A DNA stretch of 64,000 bases from Pyropia yezoensis (GCA_009829735.1 CM020620.1:5572299-5636298); one strand, 5' to 3'; shown: positions 18,790 to 30,295, counted from the first letter of the stretch. Notes: a model not told the origin generated them from the sequence alone. Program-made: numbers and translations.

Positions 18790-21068
18790 AGCCAAGTTCG
18801 GCTATATCGACCAACACGAGGGAACGGTAGTAGCGGTCACCCTCAACGCGGGCGCAAGCAGCGACCCGAAGTCCGGAAAGGAGAAACAGCAAGCCAAGTC
18901 GGCCGCCTCTCCTCGGCCCCATGTGAACATGGAAGGTGTTCCCCCCAGGTTGAGGGTTCAAGTTGAACGCCTCTTCGACGAATATCACAAGTTGTGGGAT
19001 GGTCAATTGGGACTCATGAGAGCTACCGAACACCGGATCGAGTTGAAGCCCAGTGCACCCCCTATCCTGGCTATTCCCAGGTTGAGAGGCCACTACATCC
19101 TGGATGTGGATGCTAGCTACGACCAACTTGGTTGTGTGTTTCTTCAGCAGCAGCCGGACAAGGAGTACTTGCCGGTGGGATACTTCAGCAAGGGGCTGAA
19201 CTCGGCCGAGAAGAACTACGGAGTCACCGAGTTGGAAGGACTCGCAGTGGTGTGGGCGGTGACGTCACTTCGTCACTACCTGGAGGGTGAGAAGTTCCTC
19301 ATCCGCTGTGACCACCGCGCGTTGCAGTTCATCTTTAAGACGGACTGTACGAACACTCGTCTCAATCGGTGGAGGGTGCGACTGGCACCCTTCAACTTTG
19401 ATATTGAGTACCGACCTGGCAGGCAACATGCCCTTGCCGACGGCCTCTCTCGGGTACCTACCGAGGGGCTGGACACTAACCCAGTCGATGAGGACATCCC
19501 CATCGTGGGGGTAGTCACGCGCTCGGGTCAGGCGTTGAACCCCGAGGCGCCAGGGAAAAAGTAGTACTTGCCCCTGTCCCTGGACGAGGTGGTGAAGGCC
19601 CAGGCCGAGGATCCCTTCTGCAAGTCGCAGAGGGATATACTGGATACAGTGGCGGAGACGCGGTTCTTCCTGGGAGACGATGGCCTCCTCATGAGGAGGG
19701 GGGTATTCCAGGGGACCGAACAACTTGTCGTCCCCGCATCCCTCAAGGGCAGAATCCTTGAGAGGGAGCACAGCGCTCCCACAGGTGGACACCTGGGGTC
19801 TAGTAAACTGTACCAGACCCTGAGGACCAGGTAGTACTGGCCGTCCATGGTGGTGGACATCTACAGTTGGGTGGCTGCCTGCACAAGTTGTGCACAGAAC
19901 CGTCTGATGGCACGGCGGCCTAGTACGGCTATGTTACTGTTCCCTGCCATGGTGCCCTTTGCCTCGTTGGCAATGGACATCCTTGGGCCACTGCCAGTGA
20001 CCGAGGAGGGCAACCATTACCTCCTGGTCATCTGTGACCGCTTCACGAAACTTACGCTAGCGATCCCACTGGCAGAGATCACGGCCATGTCGGTCGTGTC
20101 AGCCTTCCTAGATCACTGGGTTGCCGCGTATGGCATCCCAGATAGTACACTATCGGACAATGGACCGCAATTTGCGTCTGTACTGTTTCAGGGAGTGCTG
20201 GACATGTTGGGGGTTAAGGCAAACTATGCCACCCCCTACCACCCACAAACTAATGGGCAGGTGGAGCGCTTCAACAAAACTATTGTTAGGCAGCTGCGCC
20301 ACTATGTGAGTGAGCACGTGAAGACGTGGGACCAATACATTTCTATTCTTACTACTGCCTACAATTCGCAGGTTCACTCATCTACCGGGGAAGTACCCCT
20401 CGCTTTTGTGACCCCCCGTCGCGTGCGGTCTATTGCTGTGCGGCGGTCGCTCCCAACTAGGGAGGATGGTGACAGTACGCCTACTCCTACTGAGAGTAAG
20501 GCGGAGTTCGCTGCTAGGCTTGAACACCTCATCCCGAAAGTCAGGGCTGAGATGGACAAAGCACAAAAGCGGTACAAGCGTACCTTTGAAAACAAGGTGC
20601 GCAATGCCAAGCATGTCCCCGAGCAGGGTGACTGGGTGCTCGTACACTCACACACCCCAACTGGGGGTTATGTTGGTATTCCAGACGAAGGGGCCGTACC
20701 AGGTCCTTCGTACTGATGGGCGGCGCTTCACCATCGAAAGTGACGATGGGGTCCGCACAGTGAACGGACAGGACGTGGTCAAAGTTGCACCACCGCCTGC
20801 AGGCGACCCAGCTTGGGCGCGTGCTTTGGAAGCGTGGCGCCTCCCCTCACTGCCTGCGGCCAAACAGGGCCCGCAGGAGTACGTGTTCGATAAGTTCATC
20901 GACCACGGATGGGATGAGGACACTGACCGCCTCATGTTGAGGGTGCGTTGGTTTGGCTACAAAGCCAAGGATGATACGTGGGAGTATGTGGAGGACCTTC
21001 CTGCTGAGAAGGTCCGGGCGTACTGTGCCCGGAATGAGATAGACGCTAACAGCCCTCCCTCAACGTAA
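18790..21068 (+). pseudogene. Pol remnant of element C: RNase H - integrase - chromodomain-like, RT deleted
   Basis: The frame begins with an RT N-terminal flank (VERLFDEYHKLW, TEHRIELKPSAPPI) and jumps straight to RNase H (RGHYILDVDASYDQLGC). The whole RT catalytic core, including YxDD, is missing. RNase H continues with TELEGLAVVWAV, RCDHRALQF and HALADGLSRV. Integrase has the HHCC finger (HSAPTGGH ... CTSCAQN), LAMDILGPLP, LSDNGPQFAS and QVERFNKT. The end (DKFIDHGWDEDTD ... VRWFGYKAKDDTWEYVEDLP) is chromodomain-like. TAG codons at 19562-19564 and 19832-19834 and a one-base frame change near 20650 break it further. It ends at TAA 21066-21068. Confidence 0.85.
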
Positions 21069-21149
21069 GGGAAGGCCGAGCAACAATGCCAAGAGAGTTC
21101 TTCAAGTCGATGTGGTACGCAGAGTGGCTTTTAACTACAGCCCTAACCC

Positions 21150-23123
21150 TCACACTCTCACAAAAAAGGCGGCTGCCAACAAGGCATGCATGCTAGACTC
21201 TCCAACCCCACGGCCCTCGCCCTCACGTAGAGGCGAGCGGCGAGACCCACGGCGATAACGCTCCCCACCAGGCGGCGGGGTCGGCGGCTCCAAGTCGGAA
21301 CCGCCGCGCCCCTCACGGTCGCGCAAGTGGCGACGACCGCGGCTGCCCTTTTGTTGAGTCTTGCGCGCAAGTTGGCGACGCAGACGCCGGACCGACTCCG
21401 ACTCTGACGGAGTCGAGGACTCCGAGACGGAGTAAGACAACTCGTCTTCCGACACGGAGGGAGAGTGCCGCGAGTGTCGGCGACGACGGCGAGGAGGCGA
21501 GTATGCCCGGCTCGCGCGACGCTTGCCACGCCCAAGTGGGGCTGGCTGGGGCATAATAGCCCCAACGCGAGCCAACTCGGCCGTCATAAACTCCGCCACC
21601 GACTCGCAACTCGCGGTCGCCACAACAGTACGAACGCGCTCATCAAGTTGAGGAGTCTCGGAAGTTTGAAGGGTTGCGGTCGACGCGGCCAACCAGGAAA
21701 TGGTGCGCACCAACGTGGTGATCATCATCTCTGGGGTTAGAGGCGCGGGCGGTAACACCAACTTGGGGTGTACCGTCAGGAGGGTGGCCCCCAAGTTGGG
21801 GGACACAGGGGTGGACGACTCAACGGCCACGCTGATCGGGATGTCCCCGTGCGGCTGGTAGGGGACAGGAGGAAGCGGAGGGGCACGCCGAGGTGGCGGG
21901 ACCCGGGTGTCACTGCGACCCCGACTTGGGGCCCCCGCAGTAGGTTGAGTCATATGGTCATCATATGAGGGCACGGCCATAACTATGGGCTTGTCCGGGG
22001 GTGGCGCAGTGTGGCGATCCACTCCCGGGGCATACGGGTAGTCCCCGATGCCCAACCCCTCGCGTAGGACCACACGGCCGTCGTGAAGTTCACGAGCGAC
22101 CCACACGAACTGGCGAAGTACGCCATCGTCCTTGGGCCCACGAGTGGGGCGGCGCAACTTGTGCTCAATGCTCTCCCACTCGATAAACTTGTGAAGGCGG
22201 AGCATCTCCTCAAGTAGAGTGAGTTGTCCTGATGAGCACCCCTCAGCAACTAGCTGAGGGGTGAGCTGTTCCAGACCTTGGATAAGCCGGAGGGGGAGGT
22301 GCCAGAGCATCCCCCGCCGCTGAACACAAGAGACCCAGGTCGACATGACCTCGAGGAGCCACTGGGTGGCCAAGATGGCCCACACCAGATGATCAGGGCC
22401 AGCCGTCAACATGACGGAGCCGAAGTGGTCAAGCAACCGTGGCAGCAACGCCGGGAACCCGTAGGGGACCTCTACTTGAGGCCACCACTCGGGCTTCTTC
22501 GGATAGTACTGCTCCTTACTGGCAGCAGACTGCTGAGGAAACTCAAGTTGAGCCGAGGTCACCAAGTAAGGACCTCGCCGGAAGTCCCTCTCCATCCGCA
22601 CATCAAAGTGATGAGTGTGCGGATCGGCCTCGTGAAGGTACGGGGGGCGAGTTGCCACCGCGTCCCAAGTAAAGGTCGGCAAGTCGCCGGGACCCGGGAT
22701 AGTTCCCCCGCGGTCCACCATGGCCTTGGCACGCTGTATGTCTTCGACCTCCTCGTCGTCCAGGAAGGCAAACTGGTCCGTCCTGAAGCCGGCAGGGAAC
22801 CCGACCCTACGGGGATACTTCTCCCGTAGGCGGTCCCATACCCGACCCATCGCTGCGCCAAGTCGGCCACAGCGAAGAACAGTGAACCCCTCCTCATACA
22901 GAGGCCAAGCGGGGTAAAACCACCGCCCCAAGGCCTCACGCGGGACAACTTGTCCCGCCTCCGGGGGAGATCCCGCCGTCAACCCAAAGCCGGGTGACGC
23001 GGGAGTCCCATCCCCCGGAGCGATCGCGGAGCCCCCGCCGGAAGTCCCGGCGGGCGCTGCACCGTAGGAGGTGTCCCCCATACGTTCGTCAAGAGAGTCT
23101 GTCTCCACTCCCAGGGTAGCCAT
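21150..23123 (-). CDS. Antisense ORF (aORF) of family II retrotransposon
   Basis: An uninterrupted 657-residue frame opposite to pol, between pol and the 3' LTR, in the same relative place as in family I. The ATG at 23123 (MATLGVETDSLDERM) is the first ATG in frame; earlier codons are Pro-rich and in the LTR-proximal leader. The central ordered region has HFGSVMLTAGPDHLVW, CVQRRGMLWHLPLRL and LEEMLRLHKFIEW. These match in order and spacing YFGSVLA, RRQGRLFHLP and LEALLAVHDAVNW of the family I aORF. The C-terminal 150 residues are Arg/Ser-rich (SPPRRRRRHSRHS, SVSESSTPSES), suggesting nucleic-acid binding or nuclear location. The function is unknown. In this otherwise broken copy it is the only long intact ORF. 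Confidence 0.65.
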   Translation of the reverse strand: MATLGVETDSLDERMGDTSYGAAPAGTSGGGSAIAPGDGTPASPGFGLTAGSPPEAGQVVPREALGRWFYPAWPLYEEGFTVLRCGRLGAAMGRVWDRLREKYPRRVGFPAGFRTDQFAFLDDEEVEDIQRAKAMVDRGGTIPGPGDLPTFTWDAVATRPPYLHEADPHTHHFDVRMERDFRRGPYLVTSAQLEFPQQSAASKEQYYPKKPEWWPQVEVPYGFPALLPRLLDHFGSVMLTAGPDHLVWAILATQWLLEVMSTWVSCVQRRGMLWHLPLRLIQGLEQLTPQLVAEGCSSGQLTLLEEMLRLHKFIEWESIEHKLRRPTRGPKDDGVLRQFVWVARELHDGRVVLREGLGIGDYPYAPGVDRHTAPPPDKPIVMAVPSYDDHMTQPTAGAPSRGRSDTRVPPPRRAPPLPPVPYQPHGDIPISVAVESSTPVSPNLGATLLTVHPKLVLPPAPLTPEMMITTLVRTISWLAASTATLQTSETPQLDERVRTVVATASCESVAEFMTAELARVGAIMPQPAPLGRGKRRASRAYSPPRRRRRHSRHSPSVSEDELSYSVSESSTPSESESVRRLRRQLARKTQQKGSRGRRHLRDREGRGGSDLEPPTPPPGGERYRRGSRRSPLREGEGRGVGESSMHALLAAAFFVRV

Positions 23124-23452
23124 GGCTCTCCCCAAGTTAGGGATAGACGCCCTGGCTACAGCGGCCCGGGACCCGCCTCGAGTTGAGGGGGACTCGGATC
23201 GTGGGTAGACGGGTGGCCTCCCCAGCGTGGGGCGGCCCCGTGAAAGGTGAAGGGGAGGTGGTGGTGATGGTGGAGTGTGAACCGAGAAGAGCAAGCTACC
23301 GAGTGGGCAAGCTTGAGGAGAGGAGCGGTCAACGTGACCGCCTCCACATCCGCGTTACGTACTCAAGCGGAGGGAACAGCAAGTCGCGCCCCCAACGCCG
23401 AGACGTGCGTTCACGCACCCCCTCACAGGGCCGACCGGGTCGGTCGGAACTG

Positions 23453-23464
23453 AGGAGAGGGGAG
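23453..23464 (+). promoter_or_regulatory. Polypurine tract of element C
   Basis: AGGAGAGGGGAG lies directly before the 3' LTR at 23465. This is the normal place for the plus-strand primer. Confidence 0.6.
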
Positions 23465-23933
23465 TGCGGCAGTATTGACCCCGAGGTACGGGGGCAACAC
23501 GTGCCATGCAAGGGGCGGCAGGCCACTAGCCTGATCCGTTCCTCCCCCTGCATTTGGGTCCGTATTCCCTAAGTTTGGGATAGTTAGCTTAGTAGTAAAT
23601 CCAACTTGGATTTGAGGGTTTTCTGCATTGATCGTCTTGAATTTTCGTGTGGCCCGGTGGGCAGGTGCTGGGGTGGGAGATTCTGAGTGGCGAGATTCTG
23701 AGGGGACCCTGGGGGGATAAGGGGGGGGACAGAGGGGCTTGGCCCTGCGTCCCCGTCCCGACCAAGAAACTGTTGGACCACACACCATCCTCTTGTTTGT
23801 CAGTGGGGGGTTTGCCCCACAACAGGAACAGAGTGTGTGCGACTTGCACTTCTTCCGGCTCCCCCGACACGGGAGGCAGCCCTTGTACACCGCCCCAACT
23901 TGGGTGTCGTGTGTGCAAGTGGTTTTTGCCACA
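23465..23933 (+). repeat. 3' LTR of element C (family II)
   Basis: It begins TGCGGCAGTATTGACC (the usual TGTGGCA with one change) and ends TTTTTGCCACA, followed by the target duplication GTCAG (23934-23938). It adds an accidental reading-frame extension to the split transposase gene on the minus strand. Confidence 0.9.
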
Positions 23934-26900
23934 GTCAGTACAAGCGCGGCTTGCCCCTCCCGCATCGTTCCATCCTTCGCGCGGTAGCGCAGCCAGTCGA
24001 GCCACGCGCGTCTGTGGAAGCATTGAGACGCTCGAATGGTGTACTCCTGCCTCCCGTGCCGAAGAGACTTGTCGCCGAAGTACATACTGGACGCATTGCA
24101 GAATAAAGCAGTGCTCTCACAGCCGAGAGCGTCGGCCAATCCCGGCAGACCACGATTGGCTGCCATTCTCAGGACGGACTGCTTCTTGCTGTATCGCTGC
24201 CGCAGGCGGCGGCCCCGCTTCTTGTGCGTTGGGCGCATAGCCTCCTCCGAGGTCTTCGAATCGTGCCTGTTACGGCGACGCCCGGTCTTGGCTTCGGCCT
24301 GGTCCTCCTTCTCCTCCTCTTGCAGCGACGCATGCACTTGCTCGTTCACAATCAGCTGCTCAAAAAACTGTACGCTCCTCTTGTTGGTTGCCTTGTATGC
24401 CGCCTTCACAGCCTTATGCCGGCTCTCATTGTATGCACTGTTGCCGTCAAAGACATTCTCCCGAAGGCGGAACTCGTCCAGTAGGTGCGCTGAAAGGCGA
24501 TGCAGCTTGGTGGTCTGGCAAGGACCAAGAAGAGGCTGGAAGTGGCCTACTACCCAGGCGTGGGCCTTCCCCGCCAGTACGACAGCCTCGCTGAAGATGA
24601 GGCCCGGACCATCGCGGCAATGTGCAGAGAATAGTGCGTTGGTCAGAGCGACCAACTCACAAACGCATTCCAGTACAGCGCGATGCTCGGTGCTGGGGCC
24701 TGCCGGTCCCACGACACCCGCCACTGCAAACGGTAGGAAAGGCAGGGCGCGGCGGTGCTCACTGCCAGTAAGCGTGGCTTGCTTGACACTCTCCAGCACG
24801 AAGTACCCTGGGAATATGTGCGGGACGCGCAAGCGGCGGGATGCGTACTTGAAGCGCATGTTGAGTGCCCGCTCAGTACTGGTGACAGTGTCGAGCTGGA
24901 CATTGCCACCATCGTCTGCCACTCTTCGCAGATACACGGGCACCCTGTTTGCCATCTTCCGACTCCCACCCGTGTCCAGCACCTGTCGCATGAATATCAG
25001 CCGCGCATGAGAAGTATCGGATGAGATGCTAGCCAGTCCACACGTGGTCAAAGTACTCCCGCCGTACCACCAGTCAGTACCACACAAGACCGGGCACCAG
25101 TACTCTTGCTCACAGACAGCAGACTACACAGATGGAGCAGAGATGCACATTATCATCGTGATGATCATGTGCATGATGCAAGCGGTACAGTACAACGCGA
25201 GGAGAAAAAAATACGTACGTGTAAACGGTCAAAACCTGGGAGACGGTATAGCATACGAGGGCCATTGCCAAGGCCTGCCCAATGCTGGTACAGTACTGTA
25301 GAGACTGTGAGATTTCTCCACTTCTTCGCGTCTCGCCCGAGACCCCCAAATTGTCCCCATGGTGGCGTTGTCCAGCTGAGCCCTGACAGTCTCCTCCATA
25401 TCCTGAGCAGGGGCCGTCGCCCTATCCGCAGTACATGAGTCCTCCCGTGACACTTTGCACAGTGTACAAGGGTACAAGCAGCCCGACGCCTTCAGGCACA
25501 TGATGGCGCGCTCCTCGGGCTGGTCACAGACATACAGAAAAGCCCGAGGGGACACTCGCACGCTGCTGCCGTCAGGTAGGTCCATGTCAACGCCTTTGTG
25601 GCTAGCTTGTATTGCAGTACGGAATGTCAGGTGTAGTACGCGCTGCAGCAGCTCCGACCGCACCTGCTGCCCCGTGCGCGTCTCAAGTAACTTGTCCTCC
25701 ACCTGGGGGATGTACGCAACGGTGATTCAGCTCTCCTTCTGGCAGTTGACGTTAACGACGCGCATGCGCAGAGGGCACGCCGAGACAGCACCACGGCTTG
25801 ACAAAAGTGTAGCGTCCGTGTAGATGTGTAGACCCACGACGTAGGTGCCTGCCCGCATGGTCCCCAGAACGTGCGCCCTCTGCTCCTTGTACATCTCTTC
25901 ATCCCACGTACCTCGCAGTAGGGACGGTGTGGCCCCTGCCGTGCTGCAATCCGTCCCGCCCGTGTCGGACTCTGGGGCCTCCAAGCAGAGGTCAGCTGGA
26001 TCAGCCCGCAGCAGCTCTTCTTGGGCAGCGGCCAACGCATCTCGGAAGGAAACACTGTACTTGCGAGTATCAATCGTCATTGTCACCTTCTTCCAGTCTA
26101 AGGGGGCAATAAGAGAGCGCCTGAAGCGCCTCACCGCAGCAATAAACATGTTGGCCGTACGAAACGTGTCCGAGAACGGCCGCTTAGTGGCACCGGTTGC
26201 CTCCTCCATTTTCTTGGTGTACATGTACTGCTTCCTGAGCCCCTTCTGCGACAGCCAAAATCCATTGCTCGCAGTGCATGCGTTCACAAAGACGTGCCAC
26301 AGCCCGTCCTTTGTCCACGGTGTGCTCCCTTCGGCGCCCTTCCCCCCACCAGTTCGGACAGGAAACGCCGTACTGGCACGCGCGGCGTCCCCAAAGCGCT
26401 CGTACATGTCAAAAAAGTCCTTATAAAGGGCGCGATCTTGTTCCAGGACTCCAACTGGAGGCTGTCCGAGCGCCGTTCCTTCCCCAGTGCAGTCATCTCC
26501 CTCAGTACCATCACAAGCCGTCCCATAGGACCCATCAGCACCCGCAGTACCTGTACCCTCATCATCCCCGACGCAGATACCTTCAGTGTTACTGCGCGGA
26601 GCTCTCCTCCCCACCCCTTGCCGGAGTGCGCGACCACCTCGACGTATCCGCTGAGCATTTCCAGACGGTGGTCGCCACCGAGCGCCGCCTCGACAAGGGG
26701 TACCTAGCAGGGCCATAACTGCTCGTGCGAGCTCCAGGAATACCTCCGAGTCCAGGGCGACCACGTCACCAACACACTCCCCTGACACACCGCCACTCGC
26801 GCTGCTCGCTGGCACCGGCTTGCCACCCTCGTCGAGCTTGTCCCCAGACTCAATGCAGATGGTACTGAAGCATGGCGGCAGTGGGACGGCGTTAGGTCCG

Positions 26901-26986
26901 CTGTGCATGGCGGAAACGTGACGTTGCTCGCCCAGTACATTCTTAAGCAGACGCCCACAGCCGGGGACTCGGCACACCACGCCCAT
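23934..26986 (-). pseudogene. 5' part of split C2H2/Plavaka-like transposase gene
   Basis: It starts at ATG 26986 with a C2H2-like finger of spacing C-x4-C-x12-H-x4-H (CRVPGCGRLL ... RHVSAMH). A core part reads VVGLHIYTDATLLSSRGAVS ... VAYIPQ, resembling the IYxDxTxLSSFG segment and the Y-x-P motif of Plavaka-type transposases. Later come CLYPCTLCKVSRED, then after a probable intron (about 25125-25310; acceptor GTGTAG) CPVLCGTDWWYGG, LHRLSAHLLDEFRLRENVF and YNESRHKAVKAAYKATNKR. The last two are like the terminal helical region of Plavaka/Tnp2 enzymes. A basic stretch (KKRGRRLRQRYSKKQ) follows. An in-frame TGA lies at 25727-25729. The gene continues at 7034-7342 after element C. Family assignment is from motif memory only. 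Confidence 0.55.
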
Positions 26987-28100
26987 GCTGGCGGCGACGA
27001 TAAAGACAACGGGGCGTCTCGGAAGCCACGTCCTCGTCAGTGGAGAGCTCTATCATAGATGAGCTGACTGACGCTGGGCGGCGTTTTGAACCGACGGTCC
27101 ACAGAGGAGACCGCAGTGGCCTTAGTCGGAACTGTCAAGCTTCCATGTCAAAAGCAAATTTCAAAAAAGTAGCCCCATCACAGAAATCCTTGATCTATCA
27201 GTCCGGTGAACTGATTGGCTGTTAATGCGAGGACGACACACGCCGCATGGGCTGGTCACGGGCGCACTGCGAACGTCTTCCCTTGTCCAGTAGAGGAGAT
27301 GTCTGGGGCAGCACACGACGGTCACTTGCCCAGTAGTAGAGATGTCTGGGCGTCTGGGGCAGCACAGGGCGGTCACTGGTCACCGCCAACCCCAACTGCT
27401 AGCACGCACGGGATCTCCCCCAGCACGGCAGGAACCCGGCGGGTCCCTCTCCGGACCCCTTTCTCCTCCCCCTTCTGTTGGGGGGGCGGAAGGGGAATGC
27501 AACGAGGGCCCCGCGGGATCTCTGTAGGCTATCCCCTTCCACTCCGGACCTTCCAGGTCACCTGTTGCGGGCCTGACCTGACAGGCCTCGCCCAGGCCAG
27601 CGGTCCTTTGTCTTTGTACCCCGGGCGAGGCTTCCAAGGTCACGGAACAGCATTAGGTGCTTGTACCAGTAGGGGCACTAGGGACCCTACACAGCTCGCA
27701 GCTCGCCACCGAAGGAAGGGCCCAGTGCGCCCCGCCAGTCCAAGTCCAGTACGGCCGAGGGGTCGTCGCGGGGTCAGCAGACGCCGGGCCAGCACGGGCC
27801 CGCCAGCGTCCTGGAGGCCCCGTGCGCCCCCCAACGTACCTCGGGCGCCACGGAGAGAGTGCTCGCGTGGGAGAGCCTTCCCCAAGAGTGCTGTGGACGG
27901 CCAAAGGCACGTAAGTCGACCGTCGGCGCCGTCTTCAAAACCCCTTTGTCTTCGGCCACCGTCCCTCTGTCTGTGTGGCCCTCCCTTCCCCCGCCCGTCC
28001 CCCCCGACCCCCCCTCCCCCCCCCTCCCCGCCTTCTCAAGCCCCTTCTGCGCCCCCACCCCCGCCCTCCGTCACCAGAGGCCAGCGTCGGGCCTCGGATT
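26987..28100. other. Intergenic region between divergent genes
   Basis: It separates the minus-strand transposase-like gene from the plus-strand gene of unknown function. It has an imperfect direct repeat (GATGTCTGGGGCAGCACA ... CGGTCACT) at about 27298-27380 and a C-rich run at 27990-28070. An ATTGGCT (CCAAT-type) element at about 28098 could serve the plus-strand gene. Confidence 0.35.
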
Positions 28101-28149
28101 GGCTGTCAACACACTCTCAGATGGACCACCCCGTACCGCCCGCGAGCAG

Positions 28150-28848
28150 GATGGGGTCAGAGGGGGCAGGAACGGCGCGTGCTGGGGGCAGCCTTTCGGA
28201 CTCACGCACAGCCGAGTTGGGTGGAAACGGGCGGAGTGTACCCGGACACGACCTGTCCCCTTACCCGCCGACATCTTTGTGGTCTCACACAATGCTGGGA
28301 GAGGCGTCGCTCCGTCTGCTTCCGTGGACCAGCGCGCTGACGGAGGCGCAGGCTCGTGCTCCCAACCACGCACCTGCCCCTGCCCCTGACCTCGTTGTGG
28401 CCCCCTTTCCTGCCTCTGCCTTCTCCCCGACTACCGCCCCCGATCGAGCAGCGACCCCATCCACTATCTCTGTGACGCTTGTGGAGGTCCCCGTGCGTGC
28501 TACGGGGTGTACAACGGACCAGCGCGCGATGGCAAGCGCGGCAGCGGCTCCCATCGACGGCGTACTGGGCGGTGATACGGGAGAGGCCGACATTGTTCCC
28601 GTGGGTGACGGCCGCGTCGCGAGCGACGCGCCGGGCGGAGAAGCTGGTGCTGGCACTGTCGATGGTGCTGCTGCTGGTGCTGTCCCTCCCACCGATGGCG
28701 AGAACGACATCACGCCGGCCGCGGACAAGAGCGGCCCCGCGCGCAAGCAAATTCTCTTTGTTAGTGGCATGGAGCAAGCGTACTTTGCTGTTGACGAGCT
28801 CAACGACTTAGTCTCTCTGGTTTTTTCCATTGGTCGCACACATCAGTG
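28150..28848 (+). CDS. Possible first exon of unknown plus-strand gene
   Basis: An open frame from ATG 28150 (MGSEGAGTARAGG) with a low-complexity Ala/Pro/Thr-rich body ends in an ordered segment (KQILFVSGMEQAYFAVDEL, LVSLVFSIGRTHQ). GT-rich sequence after 28848 offers splice donors, and CCCAG at about 29148-29152 is a plausible acceptor for the next exon. The evidence is only the open frame and the splice signals, and I recognise no domain. Confidence 0.25.
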
Positions 28849-29152
28849 TGATAACACAGTGTGTGTGACGGTGTGTGTGTGAGTTGTCTGCGCAGGCATG
28901 CCTACTCACTGGGAGGTTTCCTGATTGCTATACAACTGGCGCCTAACTTTGTCATTCAGGCAATCGTACGCTATCTACTGCTGTCCGCGGCTCCTTGTTA
29001 TACCCACAGCCAAACAAAGCTATCTTTTTTATGGCCGGGGCGCAAGGGTCATAGTGTCGCGGACCCCGCTCGCGCTCCTGTCCCATCTGGACCATGTGAA
29101 GGGGATGAAGGCAGCTCCGAGGGTCGGGCAGCAGCCATAAAAAGCCCAGATT

Positions 29153-30295
29153 GGTGGTGAAGACCCTCCTGGCGGCTCATCTGCCTCCCCGTTACCGCGC
29201 CAACCTGCTCGGCGCAAGAGGCTGCGCGACCAGATGGTCGCCGCGGCGGCGTTGGAGAGTGCTGCAAAGCTCGTCTGGTACGTGGATGGTCGGGCTGTCC
29301 CCGTCGCCCCTCCGGAGTGGGACGGTGATAGTGCTTTTGGGACTCTCTGCGCCCATATTGCGGCCCAAAACAGCTTCGTGTCTGCCGCCGCCGCCCAAGA
29401 AGCGGCAAGCGCGATGGCGCTGGCGGCCGGGAGGATGTTGGGTCCCCGTCCTCTTACAAAGCGCCAGAGGCGCTCCCTGGCACCCCGCTCGCTGAACACG
29501 TGCAGTAGGCGCACCAGTGCTGCTGCACCAACCGTGACCCCCGCCGCTGCTGCTGCCGCAGCGGCAGCTGATGGCCGACCGGGTGACGGCCAAGAGTTTG
29601 AAGACGACGAAGGGGAAGTCCCCGCACTGGCGCCCCCTCCCACCCCCGCCTCTGCCAACGAGGACGACGTGTTTTTCGTGCCGGTCGAGCCGCCTGCCCC
29701 GCCCGCTGGGCGCACGCGCCCGTCCCTGCCAAGGTCCAACAAGGGGAAGACCCCCCGCAGCACCAACCTCAGGCCACCCATCGAGCTGCTGCGCAGCAGG
29801 CTCGTGAAGCAGATGCACGCCGGCCTCCTGGCGCCCAGTCGGAACGACCTCGTGTACCTCGCGCGATCGGAGCACGCCGAGTATCTCCGGGACGTGGTAG
29901 TGGCGGCCACGAAGATGAGCCCCTCGGACGCTGAGAACCTGTTGAAGGCACAATACAATGTGCCCCCGGTCAACAAGACTGACAGCCCGACTCCATCACA
30001 TCTGAGGCAGTGGCTGGGTAAGACAATGAGCAACGTACACTGCAGCCTACGCAAGTGCATCTTCCCCGCGTGGGCTAAGGCTACTGAGTATGACGGTTCT
30101 TAGGAGCAGGCGCAGTCCTTCTTGCACGACCGCAACTACATGAAGGGTCCAGTGGGGAGGTGCGGTATTGTGGCGGCTTTCTTGGCCACCATCACCCACT
30201 GCTCTGCGGATCCTGAAGAGTTCACTTTCCCTGACGGTCCAGACCGTGAGGCGCTGCTCCGCTCGTTCTTGGCCACGCTGGCGTTCGTTTTCAGT
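29153..30295 (+). CDS. Unknown protein, probable internal exon(s), in-frame TAG at 30101-30103
   Basis: After the acceptor CCCAG the frame reads IGGEDPPGG with a basic cluster (ARRKRLRDQ) that could be a nuclear signal. A poly-Ala and acidic part (EFEDDEGEVPAL) follows, then an ordered helical domain (IELLRSRLVKQMHAGLL, SRNDLVYLARSEHAEYL, SHLRQWLGKTMSNVH, CIFPAWAKATEYDGS). TAG 30101-30103 follows, but the same frame continues as clear protein (EQAQSFLHDRNYMKG, GRCGIVAAFLATITHC, LLRSFLATLAFVFSK) to a likely GT donor near 30298. It is either a decayed gene or one with a recoded or spliced stop. The product is unknown; it may be the second gene of the old DNA transposon. Confidence 0.4.

Larger units (their letters stand above)
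7343..23933 (+). mobile_element. Element C: family II Ty3/gypsy retrotransposon (internally deleted), interrupted by element A
   Basis: Two 469-bp LTRs (7343-7811 and 23465-23933) are flanked by the 5-bp duplication GTCAG. Without element A the copy is about 6.2 kb. Order: 5' LTR, PBS, remnant leader, [element A], a pol remnant lacking most of gag, protease and reverse transcriptase but keeping RNase H, integrase and a chromodomain-like end, then an antisense ORF, polypurine tract and 3' LTR. The LTRs differ at about 10 positions by eye (near 98% identical). The copy is non-autonomous. Confidence 0.88.
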
